A DNA stretch of 21,206 bases, taken from the IMG/VR virus record IMGVR_UViG_3300028879_000012, positions 1-21,206 of that record; one strand, 5' to 3'. Positions 1 through 7,573 of the stretch are shown here, in pieces (within the stretch, counting starts at the first letter, position 1; every line of letters starts with the position of its first letter). The stretch is from a virus. The notes under the pieces were generated by a model. The model ran no database searches. It worked only from the letters and a program-made list of their open reading frames with translations, and was not told the origin of the DNA. A program made the position numbers and the translations under genes.

Positions 1-297
1 CTGTTGATTAGCGAAGGGGTACGTCCCGATCGCATTGGATATCAGCGTCCCGCCCGGGATGACGATGTAACGCGCCAGGTAATTGTCCAGGCCGCCGAGA
101 AGCGACGCCGTGCCATTGATCGCCGTGGATTGGCCGAACAGAGAGATGATCGGCATCTGGCCGCCGGCCGCATTTGCCGCAATCCCGCCCACCAGAATGA
201 TCGGCGATATCTGGTAGGACATGTCGTAATCCGACACGCCAGAGGGAATCAGTCCCGATGAAAGGGCTTCCGACACAATGGATGGAATGGCGCTCAT
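1..297 (-). CDS. Tail/baseplate-region protein, cut by left edge
   Basis: The N-terminal 99 codons are present and the frame is still open at the left edge, so this is a 5'-complete, 3'-truncated gene. It starts with an ATG that overlaps the tape measure stop as ATGA, which indicates coupled translation. The product begins MSAIPSIVSEAL and is rich in small and hydrophobic residues (Ile, Gly, Ala, Ser), with no charged coiled coil, signal peptide or obvious membrane helix. Its place directly after the tape measure gene in a myovirus suggests a tail-hub or baseplate component; that is inference from order alone. I do not recognise the family. Confidence 0.75.
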   Translation of the reverse strand, partial: MSAIPSIVSEALSSGLIPSGVSDYDMSYQISPIILVGGIAANAAGGQMPIISLFGQSTAINGTASLLGGLDNYLARYIVIPGGTLISNAIGTYPFANQQ

Positions 298-2084
298 ATC
301 GCCGCCGCGTTGGCTGATACGGCCACGTTGGTGCCGGACTTATTGGTCACGACGAGATTGACCGTTGTCTTGGATTTGTTCGATGCCATCAGCGACAAAA
401 CCTTCTGGATCTGGTTCTGCGTTTCCGTCGGCGCAAAGCGCTCCCAGTCCGCACCGTGCTTTTTTATATCCGAATCCAGTGCGGCGGGCTTCCAGTTGTA
501 GGCGGCAATCTCTTTTCGAACGTCTCCTCCGTAGCGCTTGCTCAACTGGGCATAAAGCTTCGCTGCCCCCGTGGAACTCTGCTTGAAGTCGTAGACGTTG
601 TTGACGCCCAATGCAGCGGCCGTTTCTGGCATGAACTGGAAAAGTCCCTGTGCGCCTGCAGCTGATGTTCCTGGGTCCAGTCGGCCTGACGATTCGACCT
701 GCGCTGTAGCTCCAAGCAGGCCCGGTTGCAATGCCTGATTCTTTTCCAAATTTGAAAGGTAGGCCTGATTATTCGGGTCAGTGAGTACGTTACCCGCAAT
801 CGCCGATTTTATGGTTCTGGATGGGTTCCAAATAGCTTTCCCCACTCCCACCATATTTTCCCAGACGTCATCCGCAACCCGCTCTACTTTGTCAGTCGTG
901 GAAGCATCTTGGGGGTGAAGGACGCTATTTGCTCGGTCGACTATCCATCCCATCGCCTTAGCTAGGCTCTTCAGGTTATCGACAAATCCTCTCACGTCAT
1001 CCTTGAAATCCTGAGAACCCAAGTACGTCGCAAATGTGGTCAGGCCATCCTGCATCGACTTCATGTTGGCGTCGGTAAACACGCCATTGATCAGGATTTC
1101 CGCATCCTTTTCCAGGTTCGTGATGAAGCTGGATAGCGCACCATTTTTGTTGAGATCGGAAAGCTTGTTGGCGAAGTCGATCTCTAGGTGGTCGCCTGCG
1201 TTCTTCAGACTGCGACTGAAGTCATAGAGCGCGTTGATTGAGCTGTTGCTCTGGCTGAGTCCGGGCGCATCGGCCTTGTACGTTGCATAGGCTTTCTCAA
1301 GCTCGGAGCGCGGTGTGTTTCCCTGCCGTCGAACATCAGCCAGTGACATGCCGGACTGAGTAAATCCCGTGGCCATGAGGTTGGCATCGGTATGCTGCGA
1401 TTCCGGCGTGGAGGCCCACCAGTCATGCGCCTTAAGGGCGAGCTGAGCGGACAACGATCCGGCATCTGTACGCTGCACATCGGTCTGGCTCATCCCCGTT
1501 GCACGGGCCAGCCAGACGCGGCCGACATAGCTGTTTTGGGCGTCAGCGACGCTGGTCAACGTGCTGCGGTCAATGTTGCGCGAAAGATCGTTGTCAAACG
1601 CTCGGTTCTGTCCGGTGGTCAGGCCCAGGGATCGCCCGCTGCGCTGATTAGCCACCGCACTGTTCGCCAGCGCATCGATCCCGAAAAGGCCAGCTGCTGC
1701 CGATCCAATACCGATCGCGCCAAGCTTGAACAGGAACTTGCCGATGCCGAAAACCGATTCACCCAGCGCCTTGGCATCTTTCGCCATCGCCTTTAGATTG
1801 TTCGATCCGACATTCGAGGCAGAGCCGAACTCGCGCTGTGCCGCGGCGGCTTCCCGCAGGTTCTTTGTCAGTGCCGAAGCGTGGCCCGCCGACTCCGTCA
1901 TCGATCCCAGGATCGCAGCGGCGGTGACTTCCAGTGCTTCTGACGATTCCGTACTCGCCGCATTGACGGCTTTCCAGTCGTCCGGCATCGCCTCCAGCTT
2001 TTCCTTGTACTGCTCGAAAAGCTGAAAGAAGTCCTTGAACTGCGCGTCCGAGACTTCGATTTCAATGACGGATTTAGTGACCAC
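294..2084 (-). CDS. Tape measure protein with C-terminal lytic transglycosylase domain
   Basis: This 596-residue protein should set tail length and travel through the tube at infection. It starts at GTG (2084), preceded by an AAGGG ribosome site, inside the last codons of the frameshifted chaperone product. Residues 1-100 are charged and helical; residues about 112-140 are hydrophobic and Gly/Ala-rich, as in the membrane-inserting segments of tape measures. Residues about 452-550 resemble a soluble lytic transglycosylase (Slt) domain: Gln-Val-Glu-Ser-Ser-Gly with candidate catalytic Glu464, then Gly-Leu-Phe-Gln-Phe-Met-Pro and a later Ala-Ala-Tyr-Asn. That domain would cut host murein locally at DNA entry. 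Position after the tail assembly chaperone supports the call. The length is modest for a tape measure; at the usual rough 0.15 nm per residue it implies a tail of at most about 90 nm. Confidence 0.88.
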   Translation of the reverse strand: MVTKSVIEIEVSDAQFKDFFQLFEQYKEKLEAMPDDWKAVNAASTESSEALEVTAAAILGSMTESAGHASALTKNLREAAAAQREFGSASNVGSNNLKAMAKDAKALGESVFGIGKFLFKLGAIGIGSAAAGLFGIDALANSAVANQRSGRSLGLTTGQNRAFDNDLSRNIDRSTLTSVADAQNSYVGRVWLARATGMSQTDVQRTDAGSLSAQLALKAHDWWASTPESQHTDANLMATGFTQSGMSLADVRRQGNTPRSELEKAYATYKADAPGLSQSNSSINALYDFSRSLKNAGDHLEIDFANKLSDLNKNGALSSFITNLEKDAEILINGVFTDANMKSMQDGLTTFATYLGSQDFKDDVRGFVDNLKSLAKAMGWIVDRANSVLHPQDASTTDKVERVADDVWENMVGVGKAIWNPSRTIKSAIAGNVLTDPNNQAYLSNLEKNQALQPGLLGATAQVESSGRLDPGTSAAGAQGLFQFMPETAAALGVNNVYDFKQSSTGAAKLYAQLSKRYGGDVRKEIAAYNWKPAALDSDIKKHGADWERFAPTETQNQIQKVLSLMASNKSKTTVNLVVTNKSGTNVAVSANAAAI

Positions 2085-2789
2085 GCAGACCCTTCAGAAG
2101 CTCGTGCAGATACCGCTCGCGATACGCGCGGGCTGACGGATGGGGAAAGTCAAAACGCGACAGGGATTCGTTGAATCGCGTCGTCGCCAGTTCGTTCAAG
2201 AGGGAAGCGATGACGCCTGGCTCGTTGCGGAAGCATCGGTTTTCGTCAATGTCGGCAAGGAATTGATGAACTCCATAGGCGCCAAGGAGGTGATCGAACC
2301 CTTCAAGACCGATGCTGTGCCTTGCATGACGGACTTCCGTTCCGCCTTTCTCGCCAGCGCACAGTTGCATGTAAAAAAAACGATGGCGCTCTCCGTCTCG
2401 CGCCAGTCGTCTTCGTCAATCGCGCCGTTGGCAATAGCGGTGTCCACCGGCAGCATGTTCCAACCGGCGCCGCTGGGACAGAGGATCGTGGTCAACCGGC
2501 GAATCTCTGCCAACAAGGCCAGAACTCCGCCATCCAGCGGGTTGTTCTCCCCGTCGAACTCGCCTCGCTCCGCCGATTCTTTGCGCCCCTCATCCATCAG
2601 CGTGAGCACGGCGATGCGCGGACCCGAGGACACCATGAACAGCGCGCCCTTGCTCATCATGGAGGACTTGGCGGCGGCAATGGTTCGGTAGTTCGCCTCA
2701 AACACTTCGCGCGAAATCGGGACGTGGTAGCACGTCGGCCCGTTCTCACTGATGGGAAAGACGAGATTCAGCTTTTCATTGATTTGCAC
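2074..2789 (-). CDS. Tail assembly chaperone, -1 frameshift (gpGT-like) product
   Basis: This is the predicted fusion formed when ribosomes slip back one base on the T run at 2373-2380. Residues 1-139 are shared with the unshifted product; base 2373 is then read twice and translation continues Tyr-Met-Gln-Leu through 98 more codons to the TAA at 2074, giving 238 residues. The shifted frame is open without interruption and reaches into the tape measure start, overlapping it by 11 bases. Its extension has a plausible protein composition (charged helices, Arg-Glu-Arg-Tyr-Leu-His-Glu-Leu-Leu near the end). In lambda and most long-tailed phages the homologous extension binds the tape measure and is made at a few percent of the short form. 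The shift itself is predicted, not shown. Confidence 0.75.
2196..2789 (-). CDS. Tail assembly chaperone, unshifted (gpG-like) product
   Basis: This 197-residue protein lies between tail tube and tape measure genes, the standard place of the tail assembly chaperone that coats the tape measure while the tube polymerises. It starts at GTG 2789 with an AAGGGAG ribosome site seven bases upstream. The N-terminal half is a mixed alpha/beta region with Phe-Pro-Ile, Val-Pro-Ile and a Met-Met-Ser-Lys-Gly helix region. Codons 137-139 (Val-Phe-Phe) sit on a run of eight T on the coding strand, where a -1 shift gives the longer product described separately. The unshifted tail after residue 139 ends at 2196. 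The family is not recognised by sequence; the call rests on gene order and the slippery site. Confidence 0.8.
   Translation of the reverse strand: MQINEKLNLVFPISENGPTCYHVPISREVFEANYRTIAAAKSSMMSKGALFMVSSGPRIAVLTLMDEGRKESAERGEFDGENNPLDGGVLALLAEIRRLTTILCPSGAGWNMLPVDTAIANGAIDEDDWRETESAIVFFTCNCALARKAERKSVMQGTASVLKGSITSLAPMEFINSLPTLTKTDASATSQASSLPS
2373..2381 (-). promoter_or_regulatory. Slippery site for programmed -1 frameshift
   Basis: On the coding strand the bases read G followed by eight T and then ACA. In the zero frame this is GTT TTT TTT ACA, containing the heptamer T-TTT-TTT, so both P-site and A-site tRNA-Phe can re-pair after a one-base backward slip. The next codon becomes TAC and the new frame is open for 99 sense codons. 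I did not identify a definite downstream stimulatory hairpin. Confidence 0.75.
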
Positions 2790-2818
2790 GGTTTGCTCCC
2801 TTAAGCAAAATGAATCCC

Positions 2819-2884
2819 TTGAAAAGACGCTACGGCAAGCAGCAAGGGAACTGCCTTTCGGTTCTCACCTAGCCGTAGCTTCAA
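2819..2884 (-). terminator. Hairpin between tail tube and tail chaperone genes (attenuator or processing site)
   Basis: Within the roughly 95-base gap between the tube stop and the chaperone start there is a perfect 8-base inverted repeat: GCTACGGC (complement of 2872-2879) and GCCGTAGC (complement of 2829-2836), with a 35-base loop. A second pair, TTGAA/TTCAA (2880-2884 with 2819-2823), extends the stem across a five-base bulge. Only a short TTTT follows, so it is not a textbook terminator. It could reduce read-through after the highly expressed sheath and tube genes or protect the 3' end of their message. Confidence 0.5.
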
Positions 2885-2885
2885 C

Positions 2886-3326
2886 TTAGCTGGCGGCCCA
2901 GAGTTCGCTGTTGGCGATGAAAATGCCCTTGATCGTCAGCTTGAACACCGGGTCGGTGCCGTCGTAGGCGCCTGGATCGATGTCGTTGATGATCGCGTTC
3001 TGGAAGGTCATGGCCGGAAAATTGGCCGAGTCCGGATACACCACGATCGATCCGATATCGCAGAGCAGCTGCGCTTGGGAAAGCCATGCGGCCGACAACG
3101 CCTGCGTCCGAAGCAGGCCAACCGAAATAGTCGACATGACGTACGGTTCCGGTGAGGTAACGCCACCGGTGGCTGTTGGAATCAGCTCGCCGAACGGACC
3201 ACCAAAGGCGATCTTGGCGAAACTCTTGCCCATGTAGGGCGCCGTAATACTGAGGTAAGGCGTTTGGGGAACGACGATCGAGCAGCGAAGCCGATTCAGT
3301 GTGCCCTGCGGTACAAAGGTGGTCAT
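2886..3326 (-). CDS. Tail tube protein
   Basis: The 146-residue product is the size of a myovirus tail tube subunit and its gene directly follows the sheath gene with a 10-base gap. The sequence is mostly short beta strands with few charges; the C-terminal half contains Asp-Ile-Gly-Ser-Ile-Val-Val-Tyr-Pro and ends Phe-Ile-Ala-Asn-Ser-Glu-Leu-Trp. It would stack as rings around the tape measure to form the inner channel. A GAGG ribosome site precedes the ATG. A hairpin follows the stop, as might be expected for a high-copy structural gene. The assignment rests on size, fold-like composition and position between sheath and chaperone. Confidence 0.8.
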   Translation of the reverse strand: MTTFVPQGTLNRLRCSIVVPQTPYLSITAPYMGKSFAKIAFGGPFGELIPTATGGVTSPEPYVMSTISVGLLRTQALSAAWLSQAQLLCDIGSIVVYPDSANFPAMTFQNAIINDIDPGAYDGTDPVFKLTIKGIFIANSELWAAS

Positions 3327-3336
3327 TTGTCAGTCC

Positions 3337-4662
3337 TCAAGGCGCAAAGAAGGTGGCGTTCAAGTTGAACGTGATCGTCAGGAACCCGTTCTGCGTCACC
3401 AGCGTGGCCGACAGGCCGTTGTAGATACCCGCGGCGTAGTCGTCCGGGTTGGCGGCGGTGTAGTCGGCGAACGACACGGCGGAGACCACCACGCTATTGG
3501 CGCAGCCAAAGGCAACCGCGCTATTGCCCCGGTTCTGGGCAACGGCCTGCAGGTTGTTGATGCCGGCCTGGTCGTAGAGCAGCGGCGGATTGGTATTGGA
3601 GCCGTTGATGATCGCGGCGGCCAGATCCTGATGCGCGTTGATGCGGAACCAGTCCAGCCCGTACCATGCGGCCGACTGCTGGCCGTCCATCGTGGTGCCC
3701 TTGAAGACGCACGCCGTCGAGATGCCGCCTTCGGCACCGGTGATGATCAGGTTGCCGTAATCGGACAAAATGGCGTTGATCGTGGACTGGTTGCCCATCT
3801 GCGCCCATGGCGTGACGCCAAAGACGTAGCGGTACTGCATTGGCGCCAGCTGGTTCGACGCACTGGGGTTGTTAACCAGCCACTGGTAGAACAACGAGGC
3901 CATTTGCACTTCGGTGCTGGCCGCCGTCGGGCTATCCACCAGAGTGAACACGGACTTGTTCGGTCCATAGACGGAAAGATTCGCCGCCGTCGTAGTGACG
4001 AAGAAGTACGTCTGCCCTGAGGGACTGGCGTATTCAGCCGCCAGCGTATTCAGACCCGCAGCGTCCGCCGCATCCCACGACTTCGGCACAAGATAGCTGT
4101 AGAACTGCTGCGGCGAACTGTTGGCCGTCAGCCACGTCTGCAGCGCGGCAACTGCGGCGGTATTGGTCAGGACCGGGCCCAGTTCCAAAACATAGAAGCC
4201 GACCGTCTGACCTTGAGCAGCGAACGTGGTCGCGACATCGGTCAGGAAGGCCGAGCTCGGCGGGGTATAGGTACCGGGAGACGTTTCCGAGCCGGGGTTG
4301 CTGGTCAGTGTGAAAGTAAACGTGTCGGCACCGGTGACGGTCGCCAGATAGGTGCCGTTGTATGCGGCAGGCACGGCGCCGGCAATGGTGGTCGAAAAGG
4401 TCTCACCGGTGGTGAACTCAACCGCCGCCACGGCGGTTGCCGTCACGGTGCCGGATGCCCATGCCAGAGAGGCCAAGGCCAAGGGCGCCACCAGGATGGA
4501 TGTCAGATCGGAAGGCGTACCCACGTACTGCCAGTGACCGGCTGCAAGGGTAGTGCCTCCCGTAGAAACGGCCGCGCCACTCCGCTGAAGCTGAGACGGC
4601 ACAGGCGCTCGCGTCACGGTCGTATTGATCGTGACGATGGTCGGTGTAATGGACTGCGCCAT
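3337..4662 (-). CDS. Contractile tail sheath protein (DUF3383-like)
   Basis: The product forms the contractile outer tail sheath of a myovirus. I chose the ATG at 4662, which has a CAGGAG ribosome site eight bases upstream and gives 441 residues beginning Met-Ala-Gln-Ser-Ile-Thr-Pro; the frame extends upstream to 4743 but that part is Arg-rich and overlaps the previous gene. Features typical of the DUF3383 family are visible: an N-terminal extended arm, a middle region with Tyr-Phe-Phe-Val-Thr-Thr, the Trp-Tyr-Gly-Leu-Asp-Trp-Phe-Arg-Ile-Asn segment (about 290-300 residues in), and a C-terminal strand ending Phe-Asn-Leu-Asn-Ala-Thr-Phe-Phe-Ala-Pro. Residues about 66-134 form an inserted Thr/Ala/Gly-rich beta domain that also occurs in the neck protein at 6378-7055. 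It is followed at once by the tail tube gene. Confidence 0.88.
   Translation of the reverse strand: MAQSITPTIVTINTTVTRAPVPSQLQRSGAAVSTGGTTLAAGHWQYVGTPSDLTSILVAPLALASLAWASGTVTATAVAAVEFTTGETFSTTIAGAVPAAYNGTYLATVTGADTFTFTLTSNPGSETSPGTYTPPSSAFLTDVATTFAAQGQTVGFYVLELGPVLTNTAAVAALQTWLTANSSPQQFYSYLVPKSWDAADAAGLNTLAAEYASPSGQTYFFVTTTAANLSVYGPNKSVFTLVDSPTAASTEVQMASLFYQWLVNNPSASNQLAPMQYRYVFGVTPWAQMGNQSTINAILSDYGNLIITGAEGGISTACVFKGTTMDGQQSAAWYGLDWFRINAHQDLAAAIINGSNTNPPLLYDQAGINNLQAVAQNRGNSAVAFGCANSVVVSAVSFADYTAANPDDYAAGIYNGLSATLVTQNGFLTITFNLNATFFAP
4261..4467 (-). repeat. Inserted beta-type domain, copy in tail sheath
   Basis: This stretch encodes residues about 66-134 of the sheath. It opens with Leu-Ala-Trp-Ala-Ser-Gly and contains Ala-Val-Pro-Ala-Ala-Tyr-Asn-Gly-Thr, Thr-Phe-Thr-Phe-Thr-Leu and Asn-Pro-Gly. 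The same order of motifs occurs in the neck protein copy at 6600-6806. Alternating polar and hydrophobic residues suggest a small Ig-like beta sandwich exposed on the virion. Confidence 0.7.
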
Positions 4663-4679
4663 GTGGGCGGCTCCTGTGA

Positions 4680-4973
4680 TTACGAGTAAGCGACCGCGAG
4701 AACCTGGGCGGCTCCGGGGACGACGACGATGCCGACAGCGCATGGCAGCGTGAAGCTGTACGGGCCGATCGCTTCGGGAATGCTGCCGATGAGATTGGCC
4801 GCACTTACGGCACCGGTGGTGGCGCAGTCATGGATGCTTCCGACGCCGGTACCGAGCACGCTGTTGTTGACAGTGAACACGGTGCCGGGCAGCGCTTTGA
4901 CGACGGTCGCCGCGGTGATGTTGAGAACGGTGGAATTACCACCGGCGCGCGGAGTAAGGGGATTCTGAGGCAT
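4680..4973 (-). CDS. Small structural protein upstream of the sheath
   Basis: This 97-residue product is nearly free of charged residues and rich in Val, Ala, Gly, Thr and Ser, with several predicted beta strands; it lacks a signal peptide. Such composition is common in phage decoration or fibre-base proteins. It sits between a 318-residue neck-region protein and the tail sheath, with an AGGAG ribosome site before its ATG. It begins Met-Pro-Gln-Asn-Pro-Leu-Thr-Pro-Arg. It is clearly within the structural operon, but I do not recognise the family and its location in the virion is unknown. Confidence 0.7.
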   Translation of the reverse strand: MPQNPLTPRAGGNSTVLNITAATVVKALPGTVFTVNNSVLGTGVGSIHDCATTGAVSAANLIGSIPEAIGPYSFTLPCAVGIVVVPGAAQVLAVAYS

Positions 4974-4984
4974 GAGAAAAGCTC

Positions 4985-5941
4985 CTACGGGGTAGTGGTG
5001 ATGTCAGCCGAGAGAATGAAGCGCCGCGCTATGGCATCGGCGGTGCCTTGGTAGTAAGACGCGGAGATGTTGATGGTCTTTTTCATCGCGAGAGCCGCGA
5101 TTTCCACTTGCGTACGCTTCGCATCCCTGACGGCGGGCGAATTGCAAAAACCGAAGTTGTCGGTATTGAGCGAGTAGTCCATCAGCGCGCGGAAATACTG
5201 CAGCGCCTTCTGGTTATTGAATCCGTACAGGGTCAGCGTCACGTCATCGAGCATCAGCTGCGAATCGGGAAGGCTGTAGAGCTGTGGTGAGTCCGGCACA
5301 TACGCCGGCGTGCCGGGAAATCCGTCGATTGGAAACGATCCCAGTGCCGTCGTCTTGGCCGGCTCGATGTGCGCCACGATATAGGGCGGCGTCACGTTGT
5401 CCGGTACAAGAAACGACGGATAGACCGGCGCCATCGCGTTCTGACTCAGCCAGATCGGTAGGCTGTTCGAAACGATCGGTTCGTTCGGTAAATCGGCGGC
5501 GTCCTCCACCAGCTGCGAGGCAAGCGCCGGATAGACCGCGTAACCGGAGTAGTGCCACAGATCGGCTTGCTGATAGAACGAGGCGTGATCGGAAAAGACG
5601 ATCTGCAGTGCAGTGCCATCAATCGCCCAAGTGCCTACCCACATCGTTCCGGGGCTCACCGAATTGAGCGCAGTAACCTCTTCCTCTGCGGTGAAGATGA
5701 ACTTGTTCGCCGCGACCGTCTGATCTTCTTCTTGCCGGCGATCGGTGATGCGATGCAAAGAACCCTTGAAGGACTGCTTGACCGCACTAGCCACCCAGAA
5801 CACGTAGCCGTCTTGCGAGAGAACGACCTTCGTGTACTGCGTGAAGGCAACCGTCTGGTTATTCGATAGTGTCTCTACGCCGGCATCCAGTGCAGCCCGC
5901 AGGCCCAGCGGAGCCTGTGCGGTTTCACTGATCAGGCCCAT
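4985..5941 (-). CDS. Conserved head-tail/neck-region protein, function unknown
   Basis: A 318-residue soluble protein whose ATG overlaps the preceding stop as TGATG. It has a mixed composition with many aromatic residues (several Tyr-, Phe- and Trp-containing strands) and a Pro-rich centre around residues 160-220, and ends Ile-Thr-Thr-Thr-Pro. It lies between a tail-completion-like protein and the small pre-sheath protein, so a connector, tail terminator or minor tail role is likely. I see no catalytic motif, coiled coil or membrane segment and do not recognise the family. Confidence 0.75.
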   Translation of the reverse strand: MGLISETAQAPLGLRAALDAGVETLSNNQTVAFTQYTKVVLSQDGYVFWVASAVKQSFKGSLHRITDRRQEEDQTVAANKFIFTAEEEVTALNSVSPGTMWVGTWAIDGTALQIVFSDHASFYQQADLWHYSGYAVYPALASQLVEDAADLPNEPIVSNSLPIWLSQNAMAPVYPSFLVPDNVTPPYIVAHIEPAKTTALGSFPIDGFPGTPAYVPDSPQLYSLPDSQLMLDDVTLTLYGFNNQKALQYFRALMDYSLNTDNFGFCNSPAVRDAKRTQVEIAALAMKKTINISASYYQGTADAIARRFILSADITTTP

Positions 5942-6381
5942 CAGTTAACAATCCCTTCCATCCACACGCGGAATGAGGCGACATACAGGCCGGTGTCAAC
6001 GAAGGCCACGCGCGCCGGATTGGCTTTCGCGTTCGGTGTTTTCTTGCGCTGACTGTTGCCGTTGATCGCGGCCTGAATAGGATGCTGCAACCAACGCCCC
6101 TGCATCAGATCGCCGCTCGAAATGAAATCGCGAAAACGTTCCTCGATCTTGTTCATCGCGCCGCTGAAGTTCGTCTTGCCCGGTCCGCCCATCGCCATGC
6201 TTTCCAGCGCGCCAGCCATCTCGTTTGCTAGCGCGTCGGCAATGAAGTCCTGATTCAGGTCGTAGAACGTCTGCATGATGTGGTAATCGGCCTCAAGGAA
6301 GCCGGCCACGTCGGTCGTTGTCGTGCCCTTCCCGTCGTCGTTGGTATAGGCAACATCGACATTGCCCAGATCCAGTTTCAC
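5941..6381 (-). CDS. Probable tail-completion/neck protein
   Basis: I place the start at GTG 6381, where it overlaps the preceding stop as GTGA; the reading frame extends upstream to an ATG at 6441, but that would lie inside the previous gene. The 146-residue product begins Val(Met)-Lys-Leu-Asp-Leu-Gly. It is helical in the middle and ends with Pro-Ala-Arg-Val-Ala-Phe-Val-Asp-Thr-Gly-Leu-Tyr, a pattern of the kind seen in small tail-completion proteins that join the connector to the tail. Position in the neck gene cluster agrees. Family membership is not certain. Confidence 0.65.
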   Translation of the reverse strand: MKLDLGNVDVAYTNDDGKGTTTTDVAGFLEADYHIMQTFYDLNQDFIADALANEMAGALESMAMGGPGKTNFSGAMNKIEERFRDFISSGDLMQGRWLQHPIQAAINGNSQRKKTPNAKANPARVAFVDTGLYVASFRVWMEGIVN

Positions 6382-7055
6382 GACAGCCCCACCACGTTCA
6401 TTCCCCACTGCTGCGAGTAGGCAATCCAGGCGCGCCCCCACGGGGTTTTCAGCGAGTCCAGCGTGGTCAGCGAGGCATTCTTCAGCCAGTCCGGGACCAC
6501 CAGCGTCTGACTGGTTGCCTGATCGGCACTGGATGACACCGGACCCACGGTGTAGCTCAGGATATTGAGCGACGCGCGAAGGTTGGCGAAGAACAGTGTG
6601 CTGAACGTGCCGAACGCTGTTGCCGCGCCGGGATCGGTGGCGAGCGGATAGCTAAAACTATTCATCCCGGCATTCGTCGCCGTCACCGTGCCGTTGTAGG
6701 CATCGGGTGCGGCGCCTTGAATGGTTACCGCGAAGCTGGTGCCTGCCACGTCGCCCAAGGGCAGAGCCGTTGTCGCTGCCACGACCCCGGATGCCCAGAC
6801 CAATGCGGTGATCATCAGATTGGATTGATCCGGCGCCCAGCTGATCAGCCAGTTCACCCCGAAGTTGTACACCGCGATCACGTACTCGATCGGGGGGTAA
6901 CCCGCGGGCGTCTTGATGGTTCGATCAATGCCGTGCGTCAATGCCCACTGGAAGTAATCCGAGTCCACAGGCAAGGCATCGGGCGTAATGCCCTGTCCCT
7001 GACAGTAGGTCACGAAGTCGGCCAGATTAGGCACCGTGGGATTGACGAAGGACAT
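6378..7055 (-). CDS. Head-tail connector-region protein with inserted beta domain
   Basis: A 225-residue protein whose start overlaps the previous stop as TGATG. The flanking parts (residues 1-83 and 153-225) look like one small helical domain: an N-terminal segment with Asp-Tyr-Phe-Gln-Trp-Ala-Leu and Asn-Phe-Gly-Val-Asn-Trp-Leu, and a C-terminal segment with Thr-Pro-Trp-Gly-Arg-Ala-Trp. Between them, residues about 84-152 are a Thr/Ala/Gly-rich beta domain related to the one in the tail sheath. Without that insert the protein would be about 155 residues, the size of typical connector adaptor proteins. The adaptor role is inferred from position between capsid and tail genes. Confidence 0.65.
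   Translation of the reverse strand: MSFVNPTVPNLADFVTYCQGQGITPDALPVDSDYFQWALTHGIDRTIKTPAGYPPIEYVIAVYNFGVNWLISWAPDQSNLMITALVWASGVVAATTALPLGDVAGTSFAVTIQGAAPDAYNGTVTATNAGMNSFSYPLATDPGAATAFGTFSTLFFANLRASLNILSYTVGPVSSSADQATSQTLVVPDWLKNASLTTLDSLKTPWGRAWIAYSQQWGMNVVGLS
6600..6806 (-). repeat. Inserted beta-type domain, copy in neck protein
   Basis: This stretch encodes residues about 84-152 of the neck protein. It opens Leu-Val-Trp-Ala-Ser-Gly and contains Ala-Pro-Asp-Ala-Tyr-Asn-Gly-Thr and Asp-Pro-Gly, in the same order and spacing as the sheath copy at 4261-4467. Protein similarity is visible by eye; nucleotide similarity is weaker, so the duplication or acquisition is not recent. Confidence 0.7.
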
Positions 7056-7558
7056 CAGGCTTTCGGCATCTTGTCGGAGCCATTCGGCGAAACGGACAGA
7101 CTGAACTTAGTTTCCTTGCCGGTCGGCTTACGACCGCGCGGAACCTGCTCGATAATCTCGACCTCACTTTCCGAGGCCATGCGCTCGTTGGTGTTTGGAT
7201 CGCGGTTGGCTTTGTCGAATCCCAGCGCGGTCATCTTTGCCTCTTCAGCGGATCGAAGCATGGCGCGATCAATGACGGCCTCATGACCATGCACAATCGC
7301 ACTCTCGCTGATCGGCTTGCTGGTGCTGTAGAACAAGCCGGGGAAATCTTCCAGCTTGCCATTTACGGCGGACGCTGGACGCGCGCCGTAACGCTCCAGC
7401 TGGCTGATGACAGCCTGCTCCGAAGCGGGGCTGAAACTTTTTGGCACCTGGACCTGACGACCGGCAGGGATCTGCACGAAGTAAGGCCGCGTCATCTCCG
7501 GCACGCGGAAATGATGGTGCCAGCGTTGATTGGTGGTGTTGGCGATGAAAAGTGACAT
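7055..7558 (-). CDS. Hypothetical head-region protein downstream of the capsid gene
   Basis: A 167-residue soluble protein with an AAGGGG ribosome site before its ATG. The N-terminal part (residues 1-60) contains Trp-His-His-His-Phe-Arg-Val-Pro and a Pro-Ala-Gly-Arg-Gln-Val segment like a short beta domain. The C-terminal half is helical and charged, ending in a flexible Lys/Ser-rich tail. Genes at this position after the major capsid protein often encode head completion, decoration or connector proteins. I recognise no family; the role is unknown. Confidence 0.7.
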   Translation of the reverse strand: MSLFIANTTNQRWHHHFRVPEMTRPYFVQIPAGRQVQVPKSFSPASEQAVISQLERYGARPASAVNGKLEDFPGLFYSTSKPISESAIVHGHEAVIDRAMLRSAEEAKMTALGFDKANRDPNTNERMASESEVEIIEQVPRGRKPTGKETKFSLSVSPNGSDKMPKA

Positions 7559-7573
7559 GGGGAACCCCTTAAA

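Noticed and set aside
3301-4020. 239-codon plus-strand frame opposite the sheath
   Set aside because: Antisense shadow of the sheath gene with Arg/Gly/Val-rich composition and no family features.
4663-4743. Upstream extension of the sheath frame
   Set aside because: Arg-rich, overlaps the preceding gene, and a good ribosome site precedes the ATG at 4662.
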